DNA of 64,000 bases from M3007 sp040397785 (lineage in GTDB: Bacteria; Bacteroidota; Bacteroidia; Chitinophagales; Saprospiraceae), in NCBI GenBank assembly GCA_040397785.1, contig JBBAVI010000001.1:62001-126000 (forward strand). Reading direction: 5' to 3'. The notes beneath the pieces are model-generated. The model made no database searches. It saw nothing but the letters and a program-made list of their open reading frames with translations, and had not been told where the DNA came from. Numbering within the stretch: position 1 is the first letter of the stretch; each line of letters starts with the position of its first letter. This document shows, piece by piece, positions 26,527 through 35,449 of this stretch. Both the position numbers and the translations under genes were made by a program.

Positions 26527-26672
26527 ATATGCGACCTCTTACGAGGTCGTGCGTGGTTGTCGGGCAATCCACGTTGCTACAAATATTCGACCTCGCTAGA
26601 AGTCAAATATTTGTAGCAACGAAAAATGATCCATCACCGCACGACCTCGCTAGAGGTCGCATATTTGTAGCA
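26527..26672. repeat. Cluster of three hairpin repeats (GACCTC...GAGGTC type)
   Basis: Three stem-loops built on GACCTC/GAGGTC occur in about 145 bases. Outer copies 26527-26553 and 26638-26664 are inverted copies of each other (25 of 27 bases). Between them, 26572-26587 and 26606-26621 form a perfect 16-bp inverted repeat around the third hairpin. The motif ATATTTGTAGCA flanks the modules. It lies between the bacilliredoxin gene and the 3' end of the fused dehydrogenase gene, and appears to be a small dispersed intergenic element, possibly MITE- or REP-like. Confidence 0.85.
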
Positions 26673-26735
26673 CCAATAACCCAAAAACATTCATAAAACC
26701 TCATGTAAGGTTGCATTCTAGCAACCCCAAACCCC

Positions 26736-29135
26736 CTAATTCCGCAAAGGCTTGCCTGTTTCCAACATGTGTTGCACCCGTGCCAGCGTTTTGTGTTCGC
26801 CGCAAAGGGATAAAAATGCTTCGCGCTCCAAATCCAACAGGTATTGTTCGGATACCAATTGTGGGCTGGTGAGATCGGCGCCACAAAGCACCCAGGCGAT
26901 TTTCTTGGCAATCACAATATCGTGTTCGGTGGCGTATTTGCCCAATTCGAGGGTATGAGCGGCTGCATACAAGGCACCCAAACCGGTGCGCCCCAACACA
27001 AATACGTCTTTGCGCTGAATTGGTTTGATATAATTGTCGCTTAAGGAAAGCACTTTCGCTTTTGCTTCGGAAATATTACGGGCGGCATTGTGTACAATAC
27101 TGTCCTTTTTAGGCAGCAAATAACCCAACTTAAAGGCTTCGTCGGCACTAGTGGCCACCTGGGCGGTCGCAATAATTTTAAACTGCTCGATCAAGGTCGG
27201 GATTTGCACATCGCCTTCGCGGGTAATAATATCGGACGTGCGCACCGCAAATTCTTTGGTACCACCGCCACCTGGAATGATCCCAACACCTACTTCTACC
27301 AAACCAATGTAACTTTCAGCTGCTGCAACCACCGCATCGGCGTGCATAGAAAACTCGCAACCGCCGCCAAACACATAACCCTGGGTGGCAATCACCACCG
27401 GAATGGCCGAATAACGGAGGCGCATGGAGGTTTGTTGGAATAAGTTAACCGCCATATTTAGTTCGTCCCACTCCTGCTGGTAAGCCAGCATGGCAATCAT
27501 CATCAAGTTGGCACCTACCGTAAAGTTTTGCGCATTGTTGCCAATCACCAAGCCTTTCCAGCCTTGCTCTTCGGCAATTTGAACAGAATCATTCAATCCG
27601 CGCAAGATTCCTTCACCGATGGCATTCATTTTGGAATGGAATTCGAGACACAATACACCGTCGCCGATATCGTGCAGGGTACATTCGGCATTTTGGTACA
27701 CCGGCTTTTGGTCGCGGTAGTTATCCAAAATGATAAAGGATGCGCCACCAGGCAATGCTTCGTAAGTTTTGCTGGCCGGGTTGTAACACAAGCGCTGACC
27801 ATTTTCGGATTTATAAAACGTGGTATGTCCTGCTGCAAGCATGTCTTTTACCCAGGCAGGTATTTGTTCTCCACGTGCTTCGGCAGCATTGACGCCTTCT
27901 GCCACGCCTACCATATCCCAATATTCGAAGGGGCCTTTTTCCCAGGCAAAACCCGCGCGCAAGGCATCATCAATGGCATAAAGGGTATCTGAAATTTCAG
28001 GAATCCGGTTGCTTGCGTAGGCAAATAAGCCCAGGAAAGAGCGTTGCAACAATTCGGCACCTTTATCGTCGGCTTTAAATATAGCCTTCATCCGACGCGG
28101 CAATTCCTCAATTTGCTTCAACGTATCGAGGATTGGCAATTTTTGTTTTTCACCAACTGCGTATTCCAGCGTATCTAAGTTAAGGGCTAGTACGACCGGG
28201 CGGCCTTTGGCATCCTTTTCGGCTGTTTTTTTGTAAAAACCTTGGCCGGATTTATTGCCCAGAAACTTGTTATCGATCAAAAACTGCAAAAACGCCGGGA
28301 TGGTAAACGCGCCAATTTGCTCATCATTGGGGCAGTTTTCGCGCATGCCGTTGATTACATGCACGGCGGTATCCATGCCCACCAGGTCTCCCAGGCGGAA
28401 AGTACCTGTTTTAGGTCGGCCAATCGCAGGACCCGTCAACGCATCCACCGTATCAATGCCGAGACCCAGTTCGTGGGTGAGTTGGAATATTTTGGCCATT
28501 GCATACACGCCCACCCGATTGGCGATAAATGCCGGAGTGTCTTTGCAAAGCACCGTTTGTTTGCCCAATACTACATCACCGAAGTGCATAAAAAATGCAA
28601 TCACATCGGGGTGTGTTTCAGCGGTTGGGATAATTTCCAGCAAACGCATGTAGCGCACCGGATTGAAGAAGTGTGTTCCGCAAAAATGTGCGCGAAAATC
28701 GTCGCTGCGCCCTTCGGCCATCCGATGAATTGGAATACCGGAAGTATTGGACGTGATAAGCGTTCCTTTTGTGCGGAATTGCTCTACCCGTTCGAACAGT
28801 TGTTTTTTAATGTCAAGGCGCTCCACTACTACCTCAATGATCCAATCAACCTCCTTTATCTTGGGCAAATCGTCTTCAAAATTGCCGATTGTAATGCGGC
28901 TGGCAAATTTGTTGTCGTAAAAAGGCGCGGGTTTTGCCTTCAAGGCATTTTGTAATGCTGCGGCTGCCATGCGATTACGGGCGGCTGGAATACTGGCTTC
29001 CGTTTCTTTCAAATCGAACGGAAGGATATCGAGCAACAGTACTTCAAGGCCACAACCGGCCAATTGCGCTGCAATGCCGGTGCCCATGAGGCCCGAACCG
29101 AGAACAGCTACTTTGCGAATGCGTTTATTGAGCAT
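26736..29135 (-). CDS. 3-hydroxyacyl-CoA dehydrogenase / enoyl-CoA hydratase fusion
   Basis: 799 residues from the ATG at 29135. The N-terminal NAD-binding HAD domain (VAVLGSGLMGTGIAAQLAG) and its C-terminal helical domains come first. A crotonase domain follows (about 480-700) with NFTVGANL forming part of the CoA site and the two acidic residues in FGGGCE and GLVEVGVG. This dehydrogenase-first order is the reverse of E. coli FadB and typical of a Bacteroidota/Actinobacteria type. It performs the hydration and NAD-dependent oxidation steps of beta-oxidation and probably works on products of the acyl-CoA ligase at 10535-12361. A thiolase gene is not in the window. Confidence 0.95.
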   Translation of the reverse strand: MLNKRIRKVAVLGSGLMGTGIAAQLAGCGLEVLLLDILPFDLKETEASIPAARNRMAAAALQNALKAKPAPFYDNKFASRITIGNFEDDLPKIKEVDWIIEVVVERLDIKKQLFERVEQFRTKGTLITSNTSGIPIHRMAEGRSDDFRAHFCGTHFFNPVRYMRLLEIIPTAETHPDVIAFFMHFGDVVLGKQTVLCKDTPAFIANRVGVYAMAKIFQLTHELGLGIDTVDALTGPAIGRPKTGTFRLGDLVGMDTAVHVINGMRENCPNDEQIGAFTIPAFLQFLIDNKFLGNKSGQGFYKKTAEKDAKGRPVVLALNLDTLEYAVGEKQKLPILDTLKQIEELPRRMKAIFKADDKGAELLQRSFLGLFAYASNRIPEISDTLYAIDDALRAGFAWEKGPFEYWDMVGVAEGVNAAEARGEQIPAWVKDMLAAGHTTFYKSENGQRLCYNPASKTYEALPGGASFIILDNYRDQKPVYQNAECTLHDIGDGVLCLEFHSKMNAIGEGILRGLNDSVQIAEEQGWKGLVIGNNAQNFTVGANLMMIAMLAYQQEWDELNMAVNLFQQTSMRLRYSAIPVVIATQGYVFGGGCEFSMHADAVVAAAESYIGLVEVGVGIIPGGGGTKEFAVRTSDIITREGDVQIPTLIEQFKIIATAQVATSADEAFKLGYLLPKKDSIVHNAARNISEAKAKVLSLSDNYIKPIQRKDVFVLGRTGLGALYAAAHTLELGKYATEHDIVIAKKIAWVLCGADLTSPQLVSEQYLLDLEREAFLSLCGEHKTLARVQHMLETGKPLRN

Positions 29136-29199
29136 AGGTATTGGATCAGTAAAATGGAAAATTGGCAGTACTTGCAGAAAACAGCGGATTTTCGCTCTG

Positions 29200-29207
29200 C
29201 GAAGGTA
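29200..29207 (-). promoter_or_regulatory. -7-like box TACCTTCG of the beta-oxidation gene
   Basis: TACCTTCG followed by C on the minus strand, 64 bases before the ATG at 29135. It is the TTCG variant seen four times in the window. Confidence 0.45.
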
Positions 29208-29246
29208 GACTGTACCAAACAATTTTTAAAATAATTATCAATGAAA

Positions 29247-29277
29247 CAGCCCTACCAGATAAATTCTGGCAGGGCTG
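29247..29277 (-). terminator. Hairpin terminator after the small T9SS protein gene
   Basis: Arms 29247-29258 and 29266-29277 pair over 12 bases with one A-C mismatch. On the minus strand a short TTT follows. It separates two minus-strand genes. Confidence 0.65.
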
Positions 29278-29307
29278 TTTAGTATGCTTTTTAAAAAAGG
29301 AGCAACA

Positions 29308-29613
29308 TTACCTTTTTTCCAATTTTTGTGTGGTAAGAATCCGTTTGCTTTTATCGATCAATTGAACCAGGTACATGCCTTTTGGCAAATCAGAAACGGC
29401 ATATTGCTCTCCTTTGATGTAGGTAAACAATTTGACTTTCCGGCCAGCCATGCTGATCACACTAATTTCACCCACCAAGTCGGAATGATCTTCTACCGAA
29501 ATAAATTCAGTAGCGGGATTTGGGAAAACGGATAAATCGGGTCGGGATTGGTTTTGCGCACCCAGCGCCACAGAACTCAACACGAAGGCAAAAACAAGTA
29601 AGAGAAATTTCAT
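29308..29613 (-). CDS. Minimal T9SS sorting-domain protein
   Basis: 101 residues from the ATG at 29613. A signal peptide (MKFLLLVFAFVLSSVALGAQ) is followed almost at once by a complete type A sorting domain: LSVFPNPATEFISVE, GEISVISMAGRKV, LPKGMYLVQLID. No passenger domain exists beyond about ten residues. It could be a decoy, a regulator or a remnant of a larger cargo. TAAATTTG at 29828-29821 would give a leader of about 200 nt that begins with a 9-bp inverted repeat. Confidence 0.85.
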   Translation of the reverse strand: MKFLLLVFAFVLSSVALGAQNQSRPDLSVFPNPATEFISVEDHSDLVGEISVISMAGRKVKLFTYIKGEQYAVSDLPKGMYLVQLIDKSKRILTTQKLEKR

Positions 29614-29775
29614 AGGCTGATTAGAAAAAAGGCCGTTCACATATTGATTCGCGGTCGAAAAACAACAGGGTGTAAGGCAATGAAAAAATGATGTAACAAT
29701 TGGATTAGAACGTAAGAGCTAATTTAAGTAAATTGAACGGTAAGCACCAAGGAAAGTTTGGTCGCTTGACAAATA

Positions 29776-29828
29776 ATTAACGATTTTGACACAATATTTT
29801 AAGTATCGTTAATATTGGTACAAATTTA
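29776..29828 (-). promoter_or_regulatory. Promoter box and leader hairpin upstream of minimal T9SS gene
   Basis: On the minus strand TAAATTTG (29828-29821) is followed by a 9-bp inverted repeat (29805-29813 with 29776-29784), which would fold at the very 5' end of the RNA. The same hairpin could instead close the upstream NRDE transcript. Confidence 0.4.
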
Positions 29829-29872
29829 AGCCGCTTTTCTTTTCGAAAAATACGCAATTTTCGGTATTTTAT

Positions 29873-30613
29873 TTAGCCCCCAGGTTGAGACGGGAAACTG
29901 CCTGTTTCCAAATTGATCTCTTTAATTTGCCTTTCCCCTCCTGGTTCCAGCAGGTCTTCATATTCCATGGTAACAAATTTGGCTTCTTTTACAATCTGGG
30001 TAATACTTACGGTACGTACTTTTTCAGCACGGTTCATAACGAAGTCATGATCGGGGTCGCCCACACTGCCATGATGGTGTAACTGAAGGATGTCGGGTGC
30101 TGCTATTGGGTGTGCAGCCAACCAATCTTGAAATACTTTTTCCCGCACCCGCTGCATTTCTGGCGGGTAAAGGGTAGCCGAACACCAGAAATAACTGGAT
30201 TGCGGGTCTAAATTGCGCAAAAACCGTTGATTTCCATCCCAGCGCAACTCTATGGCCGTGTTTGTTTGAAAAAACAGGAAGGTAAAAGGCTCAATCCCTT
30301 GAAAGTCGTAGTTTTTAAAAAAAGCATGCGGATCGTCCCACGCAAAAAAATCGAGCAGCATCAGTCCGCGGCTACGGCGGTAAGGTGGTTGATGCTGGTG
30401 TTTGAGAAAGGCTCCATTGAGCAAGCAAGCCGTTTTACCCTGTTGAGAAGTGACAATCCAGGTACCCCCTGCTTTTGTATCCTTTGGAAAAAAGAGGTAA
30501 TCCCCTAAAATCGTTTCTTCTGAAATGACTTTAGGGGATCGATTGGGTGCTTCATCCCGATTATGAGTAAGGATAAAACCGTGGTTATAAGGCAAATATG
30601 TAACAGTACACAT
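29873..30613 (-). CDS. TANGO2/NRDE family protein
   Basis: 246 residues from the ATG at 30613. MCTVTYLPYNHGFILTHNRDEAPNRSP is the family signature: an N-terminal Cys nucleophile-like residue and the NRDE motif. GTWIVTSQQGKTACLLNG is also conserved. The family is distantly N-terminal-nucleophile-like; the eukaryotic TANGO2 is linked to haem and lipid handling, while the bacterial role is unknown. Its ATG shares a base with the stop of the preceding glycosyltransferase gene (TAATG), so the two are co-translated. Confidence 0.88.
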   Translation of the reverse strand: MCTVTYLPYNHGFILTHNRDEAPNRSPKVISEETILGDYLFFPKDTKAGGTWIVTSQQGKTACLLNGAFLKHQHQPPYRRSRGLMLLDFFAWDDPHAFFKNYDFQGIEPFTFLFFQTNTAIELRWDGNQRFLRNLDPQSSYFWCSATLYPPEMQRVREKVFQDWLAAHPIAAPDILQLHHHGSVGDPDHDFVMNRAEKVRTVSITQIVKEAKFVTMEYEDLLEPGGERQIKEINLETGSFPSQPGG

Positions 30614-31362
30614 TATTTCAGTCGACGGTACATGGCATATTTTGCCAAGCCAGCCCGTTGTAAAAAGTGGCAAAGTGAAACCCGCAAAACGCCCATGCCA
30701 TATTTCATGCTTCTGCTGAAATTGATGCTGGAGGCTTCCTCAAAATATTTAGTCGGACAAGTCACTTCCCCAATATCAAAACCAGCATAAATGATTTGCG
30801 AGAGCATTTCATTATCAAACACAAAATCATCGTTGTTCTGGTTAAAGTCGATGGTTTCGAGCACATTTCGGCTAAAAGCGCGGTAACCGGTATGGTATTC
30901 GGAGAGTTTGTAATGTACCAACAGATTTTGGCTGAAGGTCAGGAAGCGGTTAAAGATGTACTTATACATTGGCATTCCACCACGCAAGGCACCCATACCC
31001 AGAATACGGGACCCCAGCACCACCGGGTATAAATCTTCGCCGATAATATTCACCATCGACGGAATGAGCTTGGGCGTGTACTGGTAATCGGGGTGCAACA
31101 TAATCACGATATCACCGCCGAGGTCGAGCGCCTTATTGTATAGGGTTTTTTGATTGCCGCCGTAACCTTTATTTTTTTCATGTACCAGCACGTGCCGAAT
31201 ACCCAATTGTCGGCCCAGCTCCGCCGTATTATCGGTGCTATGGTCGTCGCAAAGAATCACCTCATCCACAATATCGAAAGGGATTTCGCTGTAGGTTTTG
31301 GCTAAGGTTTTGGCGGCGTTATAGGCCGGAAGCACCACAACGACTTTTTTATCTTTATACAT
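30613..31362 (-). CDS. Family 2 glycosyltransferase (DPM1-like)
   Basis: 249 residues. The GT2 fold: VVVVLPAYNAAKTLAKTY, CDDHSTDNTAE, NKGYGGNQKTLYNKAL, then IVIMLHPDYQYTPK in place of the usual DxD, and the acceptor-side YHTGYRAFSR. It resembles the dolichyl-phosphate-mannose-synthase-like group that transfers a sugar to a polyprenyl phosphate, but the C-terminal membrane helices are absent, so it is cytosolic or peripheral. It is coupled to the TANGO2-like gene. Confidence 0.9.
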   Translation of the reverse strand: MYKDKKVVVVLPAYNAAKTLAKTYSEIPFDIVDEVILCDDHSTDNTAELGRQLGIRHVLVHEKNKGYGGNQKTLYNKALDLGGDIVIMLHPDYQYTPKLIPSMVNIIGEDLYPVVLGSRILGMGALRGGMPMYKYIFNRFLTFSQNLLVHYKLSEYHTGYRAFSRNVLETIDFNQNNDDFVFDNEMLSQIIYAGFDIGEVTCPTKYFEEASSINFSRSMKYGMGVLRVSLCHFLQRAGLAKYAMYRRLK

Positions 31363-31413
31363 GGCAAAAAATAACAGGTCAGAAAAGACAAATTACACCT
31401 CCCATTGGGGTGT

Positions 31414-31956
31414 TTATGCTTCAGTTTCGGGTGGTTCGGTAGTAGTTTCCGTTGTAGCCTGCTTGGTAGTAGTTTCCGTATCGGCAACGTCGGTGGTGGT
31501 TTCGGCTTCAGCGTCGGCAACGTTGACCTTTGCTTCAGTTTCGGCCAATTCATCTTCTTTTTTCACCTCTTCAAAAATGCCTTTGTCAATCATAAAATTG
31601 AACCACTTGATGCACTTTTTGATGTCGTTAATATGTACCCGTTCCTGGTCGTGTTCGGGTAGGATCGAGGTAAAGTAAGCTCGAAATTGCGCGCTGTTGG
31701 AATCCGAGGCAACGGGAGGATTGGTTTCCATCTGATCGAGCATTTTTTGAAATACATCGGTCAGTGTAACCGTTCCTTCTTCGGTATCGGTGTAAATAGC
31801 AATGGTTGCCAAAGGTGTTACTTGTTGCTGGCGCACGGGCACAAATCGCGTGCGGCCTTCCTGGCGGTCTTCGATCACCAATCCATTGGAGCGGGTGGAA
31901 ACCAACTTATGAACGCCTGGAACGCCGGCGATCACCAAAAATTTATCTAAATTCAT
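31414..31956 (-). CDS. DUF5606 protein with Thr/Glu-rich tail
   Basis: 180 residues from the ATG at 31956. The first 135 residues (MNLDKFLVIAGVPGVHKLVSTR ... CIKWFNFMIDKGIF) match the DUF5606 family, found in Bacteroidota and often beside genes of translation or peptide deformylation. The last 45 residues are a low-complexity acidic tail made of Ala, Glu and Thr (repeated ETTT units). Function is unknown. It lies just downstream of frr on the same strand. Confidence 0.85.
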   Translation of the reverse strand: MNLDKFLVIAGVPGVHKLVSTRSNGLVIEDRQEGRTRFVPVRQQQVTPLATIAIYTDTEEGTVTLTDVFQKMLDQMETNPPVASDSNSAQFRAYFTSILPEHDQERVHINDIKKCIKWFNFMIDKGIFEEVKKEDELAETEAKVNVADAEAETTTDVADTETTTKQATTETTTEPPETEA

Positions 31957-32044
31957 GTAAACTGTGATTAAAGCGGTGTTGCTGCAATGCAAGCCACTTT
32001 GCGTTGTTGTAATTCGGGTTGTTAAGGTAATCGCGGTACTGCGC

Positions 32045-32605
32045 TTATACCGTCATGATTTCTTTTTCCTTGGTGGCGATCACTTTTTCAATTTGCTCTA
32101 CAAATTTGTTGACCATATCCTGCACTTCGGTTTCTTTGCGTTTGCCCATATCTTCAGCCAAACCGTCTTTTACCGCTTTTTTAATCGCGTCCAAGGTTTT
32201 GTGACGCGCATTGCGCACGCCTACTTTACCGTCTTCACCGGCTGCTTTTGCTTTTTTTGCCAGTTCCTTGCGGCGTTCTTCCGTGAGGGGTGGTACCGAG
32301 AGGCGAATAATTTCTCCGTCATTGGCCGGTGTCATGCCCAGGTTGGAATTGATGATAGAGCGTTCGATCGGCCCCAACATATTGCGTTCCCAAGGCTGGA
32401 TAATGATGGTACGCGCATCGGAAACTTGCAGGTTTGCGACCTGACTGATCGGAACCGGGTTTCCATAATACTCCACTTGAATATCCGAAATCAGCGCGGT
32501 AGAGGCTTTTCCTGTACGGAGTTTTGCCAATTCGTGGTCCAGGTGTTCGAGTGCTTTTTCCATTGCGGCCTTCGCTTCGGCCATTGCTTTATTTACGTCT
32601 TCCAT
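32045..32605 (-). CDS. frr: Ribosome recycling factor
   Basis: 186 residues, the usual length. LAKLRTGKASTALISDIQVEYYG, ARTIIIQPWER, IRLSVPPLTEERRKELAKKAK and KVGVRNARHK are the diagnostic blocks of Frr. With EF-G it splits the post-termination ribosome. It is followed by the DUF5606 gene, probably in one transcript. pyrH, its common partner, is not in the window. Confidence 0.97.
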   Translation of the reverse strand: MEDVNKAMAEAKAAMEKALEHLDHELAKLRTGKASTALISDIQVEYYGNPVPISQVANLQVSDARTIIIQPWERNMLGPIERSIINSNLGMTPANDGEIIRLSVPPLTEERRKELAKKAKAAGEDGKVGVRNARHKTLDAIKKAVKDGLAEDMGKRKETEVQDMVNKFVEQIEKVIATKEKEIMTV

Positions 32606-32814
32606 GATGCAGATGATAATTTGTTTGGGCTGAAAAGACTTCCCGGGCGTAGTTGTTTTATTTGCGGCCGCAAGTTTTCAAAAATTAGCGTTAAAAAACA
32701 ACGTATTTTGCAGATGAATCACACAATTTGTCAGAAAAGCGCGCTCCGGCAAAAAGTAGCATTGTTAAGTTTTCCATTTTTTCGAAAAAGCGCTTGAAAA
32801 AATCTACTTGTGTG

Positions 32815-32822
32815 TACCTTCG
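32815..32822 (+). promoter_or_regulatory. -7-like box TACCTTCG of the GAF-PP2C gene
   Basis: TACCTTCG with TTG at 32794-32796, 18 bases upstream. It ends only nine bases before the ATG at 32832, so the leader would be about five nucleotides. Confidence 0.5.
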
Positions 32823-32831
32823 GCACTACTT

Positions 32832-34076
32832 ATGCCTGAATTACAGGAAATAAAACGGACCTTATCGCGCATCGAGAAATTGGAGCGCGAAGTTAACCTG
32901 AAGCAGTTGCAAATCAACAGCTTGCTGGCGATCACGCAAGCTATTAATGAAAATGTTTCTTCTGACGGGTTATTCAACATGTACAATTCTTTTCTCCGCT
33001 GGGAGATTGGGATCCGTAAAATGGCGCTCTTTTTCAAGGAAACGGGCAAATGGGAATGTATGACCTGGCTGGGTATCCCGGATACCTTGCTGGATTGCGA
33101 TTTGGAATTGGAACTTTCAAAGTTTAGAACCACCAAAGGGCTGGAAAACTCGGAACATCCTTTAATCCGCGAGTTTGACCTGGTGATTCCTGTTTTGCAC
33201 AAAGATGAGCCCATTGCATATACGTTTATTGGTGGATTTTCGGAAGACGATGATGTATATAATAAGGTGCAGTTTGTAACCACCATTACCAATGTCATTG
33301 CGGTGGCCATTGAAAACAAACGCCTGTTCAAGCAACAGTTGCGTCAGGAGGTGCTCAACCGCGAGGTAGAGGTGGCAGCAGAAATACAACGCACGTTGGT
33401 GCCTGCGCGTTTGCCTTCCGGTAAAAATTATCAGTTATCGAGCATTTATAAGCCCCATTTTGCCGTAGGCGGCGATTATTACGATGTGGTGGAGTTTCCA
33501 GATGGTCAGATTATGTTTTGCATTGCGGACATTACGGGCAAAGGTGTACCTGCGGCTTTGTTGATGGCCAATTTTCAAGCAAATTTCCATGCTTTGGTGG
33601 CACGGCGGCCTTCGATGGAAGATATTGTACACGAATTGAATGCAGCAGTTTGGCGGGTAACGCAAGGCGATAAGTTTATCACCCTGTTTTTAGCCAAATA
33701 CGATATTGCCACCCGCACCTTGCAATATGTAAATGCTGGACATGCCCAACCGCTCCTGCTGATGGATGGCGAAATTACCCTGCTCAAAAACGGTTGTACT
33801 TCTTTGGGATGGTTGCCCGAATTGCCTTTTCTGGAAATCGGCGGGTTAAGCCTCACTGGGGAAGCCCTAATTTTCATGTACACCGATGGCCTGACCGACG
33901 TGCGCAATGAAGCGGGTGAAGATTTTGGAGAAGACAAACTGACGACGTTTCTGCAACAGCATTCGGACTTGAATGCAATGGATATGAACACCCGGCTGTT
34001 GGCGCACGTGGAAACCTTCCGCGAACGCGCACCTTTCCCCGACGATATTACTGTATTAACCTGTAAAGTTTTTTAG
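32832..34076 (+). CDS. GAF-domain PP2C (RsbU/SpoIIE-type) serine phosphatase
   Basis: 414 residues from the ATG at 32832. A short coiled-coil start is followed by a GAF-like domain (about 30-165), a linker helix with REVEVAAEIQRTLVPARLP, and the SpoIIE-type PP2C domain. Metal-binding acidic residues sit in GGDYYDVVE, IADITGKGVPAAL, YTDGLTDVRN and PDDITVLTCKV. Such enzymes dephosphorylate anti-sigma-factor antagonists in partner-switching pathways; no RsbV/RsbW-like gene is adjacent. The biotin carrier gene starts two bases after its stop. Confidence 0.92.
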   Translation: MPELQEIKRTLSRIEKLEREVNLKQLQINSLLAITQAINENVSSDGLFNMYNSFLRWEIGIRKMALFFKETGKWECMTWLGIPDTLLDCDLELELSKFRTTKGLENSEHPLIREFDLVIPVLHKDEPIAYTFIGGFSEDDDVYNKVQFVTTITNVIAVAIENKRLFKQQLRQEVLNREVEVAAEIQRTLVPARLPSGKNYQLSSIYKPHFAVGGDYYDVVEFPDGQIMFCIADITGKGVPAALLMANFQANFHALVARRPSMEDIVHELNAAVWRVTQGDKFITLFLAKYDIATRTLQYVNAGHAQPLLLMDGEITLLKNGCTSLGWLPELPFLEIGGLSLTGEALIFMYTDGLTDVRNEAGEDFGEDKLTTFLQQHSDLNAMDMNTRLLAHVETFRERAPFPDDITVLTCKVF

Positions 34077-34078
34077 CA

Positions 34079-34567
34079 ATGACCACCCAACCCTTCCAAC
34101 TCCTTGTAAATGGCCAATATTCCGTAGAAGCAATGCCTGAGGATGCACAACAAATAGATGTCGTGCAAGAACAGGCGGATGTAATGCATGTACTAAAAGG
34201 CGGACATGCATACCGCGCTGAGTTTATATCGGCAAATGATGCAACCAAAACCTATACCTTTAAAATTGCCGGTAATAAATATGAGGTTAAAATTGAAGAC
34301 CATTACGATCGCCTTGTAAAACACTTGGGTTTAACGGCACATAACCATGTTAAAATGAATACCGTAAAAGCCCCAATGCCCGGTATGGTGCTCGGTATTA
34401 TGGTTACGGAAGGTCAAGACGTGCAAAAAGGAGATCCGCTCCTGATCCTGGAAGCCATGAAAATGGAAAATGTGCTCAAAGCCGTTGGAGACGGCCGTGT
34501 GAAAGCAATAATAGTACAAAAAGGTATGGCGGTCGATAAAAATCAACTGCTGATTGAAATGGAATAG
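34079..34567 (+). CDS. Biotin carboxyl carrier protein
   Basis: 162 residues. The C-terminal biotinyl domain has VKAPMPGMVLGIMVTEGQDVQKGD and the biotinylation site EAMKMEN (Lys128). The N-terminal 90 residues are a small domain seen in carriers of acyl-CoA carboxylases or decarboxylases. It is probably the carrier of a propionyl- or acetyl-CoA carboxylase whose catalytic subunits are elsewhere. It lies directly after the phosphatase gene, convergent with panC. Confidence 0.92.
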   Translation: MTTQPFQLLVNGQYSVEAMPEDAQQIDVVQEQADVMHVLKGGHAYRAEFISANDATKTYTFKIAGNKYEVKIEDHYDRLVKHLGLTAHNHVKMNTVKAPMPGMVLGIMVTEGQDVQKGDPLLILEAMKMENVLKAVGDGRVKAIIVQKGMAVDKNQLLIEME

Positions 34568-34573
34568 CCGCGT

Positions 34574-35428
34574 TTATTCACTGCCTTTGATTACAATGTT
34601 ATCGATTAACCGCACCGCCCCTGCAAATGCAGCGGTACAGGCTACCACAAATGCTGCTTCCTGCCAGTTTTCTACCGCTTGCAGCGTAATTCCATCGACT
34701 AGTTCGAAATATTCGGGTTGCAGACCAGAAGCCGCCAGTTTTTGCATGGCGCGTGCCTCAATTTTATGGGCACTTTCTTCCTGAAATGCAGTCTTTGCCT
34801 CCCGTAAAATCTGATATATAACGGGCGCAATTCGGCGCATTTCGGGAGTAAGCCGCGTGTTTCTGCTCGACATTGCCAATCCGTCGGGCTCCCGCACGGT
34901 TGTACACATCACCAAACGTATGGGAGAATGGAATTGTCGCAACATATCCCGCACAATGCTCAATTGCTGAAAATCCTTTTGCCCCATGAGCAACTGGTCT
35001 GGTTCCACGATGTCCAACAGGCGTTTGACTACCGTGGCCATGCCCTTGAAGTGGCCCGGACGAAATACACCTTCCATCACTTTATCTAAGGGTCCAAAAT
35101 CAAGTTGGACCGTCAAGTCCATGCCGGGTGGATAAATTTCATCATCGGGCGGCATGAGCAGTGCATCACAACCAGCGGTAATGAGTGCCGCAACATCCTG
35201 CTCGGGCGTACGCGGATATACGTCCAGATCCTTCCGGTCATTGAACTGAGTAGGATTTACAAAAATACTAACTACCGCAATATCACAGGCGGATTTAGCC
35301 TTCTGTACCAGGTCCAGATGCCCCGCATGCAAGGCGCCCATGGTGGGCACAAATCCGATTGATTTCTTTTCCGCACGCGCAGCATGTAAAAAAGCCTGCA
35401 AATCGGCCACTTTTTGAAAAACAAACAT
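34574..35428 (-). CDS. panC: Pantothenate synthetase
   Basis: 284 residues. The HIGH-type nucleotide site GFVPTMGALHAGHLDLV, VSIFVNPTQFNDRKDLDVYPRT, VVKRLLDIVEPDQLLMGQKDFQQ and LAMSSRNTRL are the PanC signature blocks. It joins pantoate and beta-alanine with ATP. panB and panD are not adjacent. Its promoter is at 35457-35450, facing that of the O-antigen-ligase-like gene. Confidence 0.97.
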   Translation of the reverse strand: MFVFQKVADLQAFLHAARAEKKSIGFVPTMGALHAGHLDLVQKAKSACDIAVVSIFVNPTQFNDRKDLDVYPRTPEQDVAALITAGCDALLMPPDDEIYPPGMDLTVQLDFGPLDKVMEGVFRPGHFKGMATVVKRLLDIVEPDQLLMGQKDFQQLSIVRDMLRQFHSPIRLVMCTTVREPDGLAMSSRNTRLTPEMRRIAPVIYQILREAKTAFQEESAHKIEARAMQKLAASGLQPEYFELVDGITLQAVENWQEAAFVVACTAAFAGAVRLIDNIVIKGSE

Positions 35429-35449
35429 AAATAACAGGTTTCAAGCGCG

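Noticed and set aside
28242..28955. 237-residue plus-strand frame
   Set aside because: Opposite the dehydrogenase/hydratase fusion; no recognisable motif.
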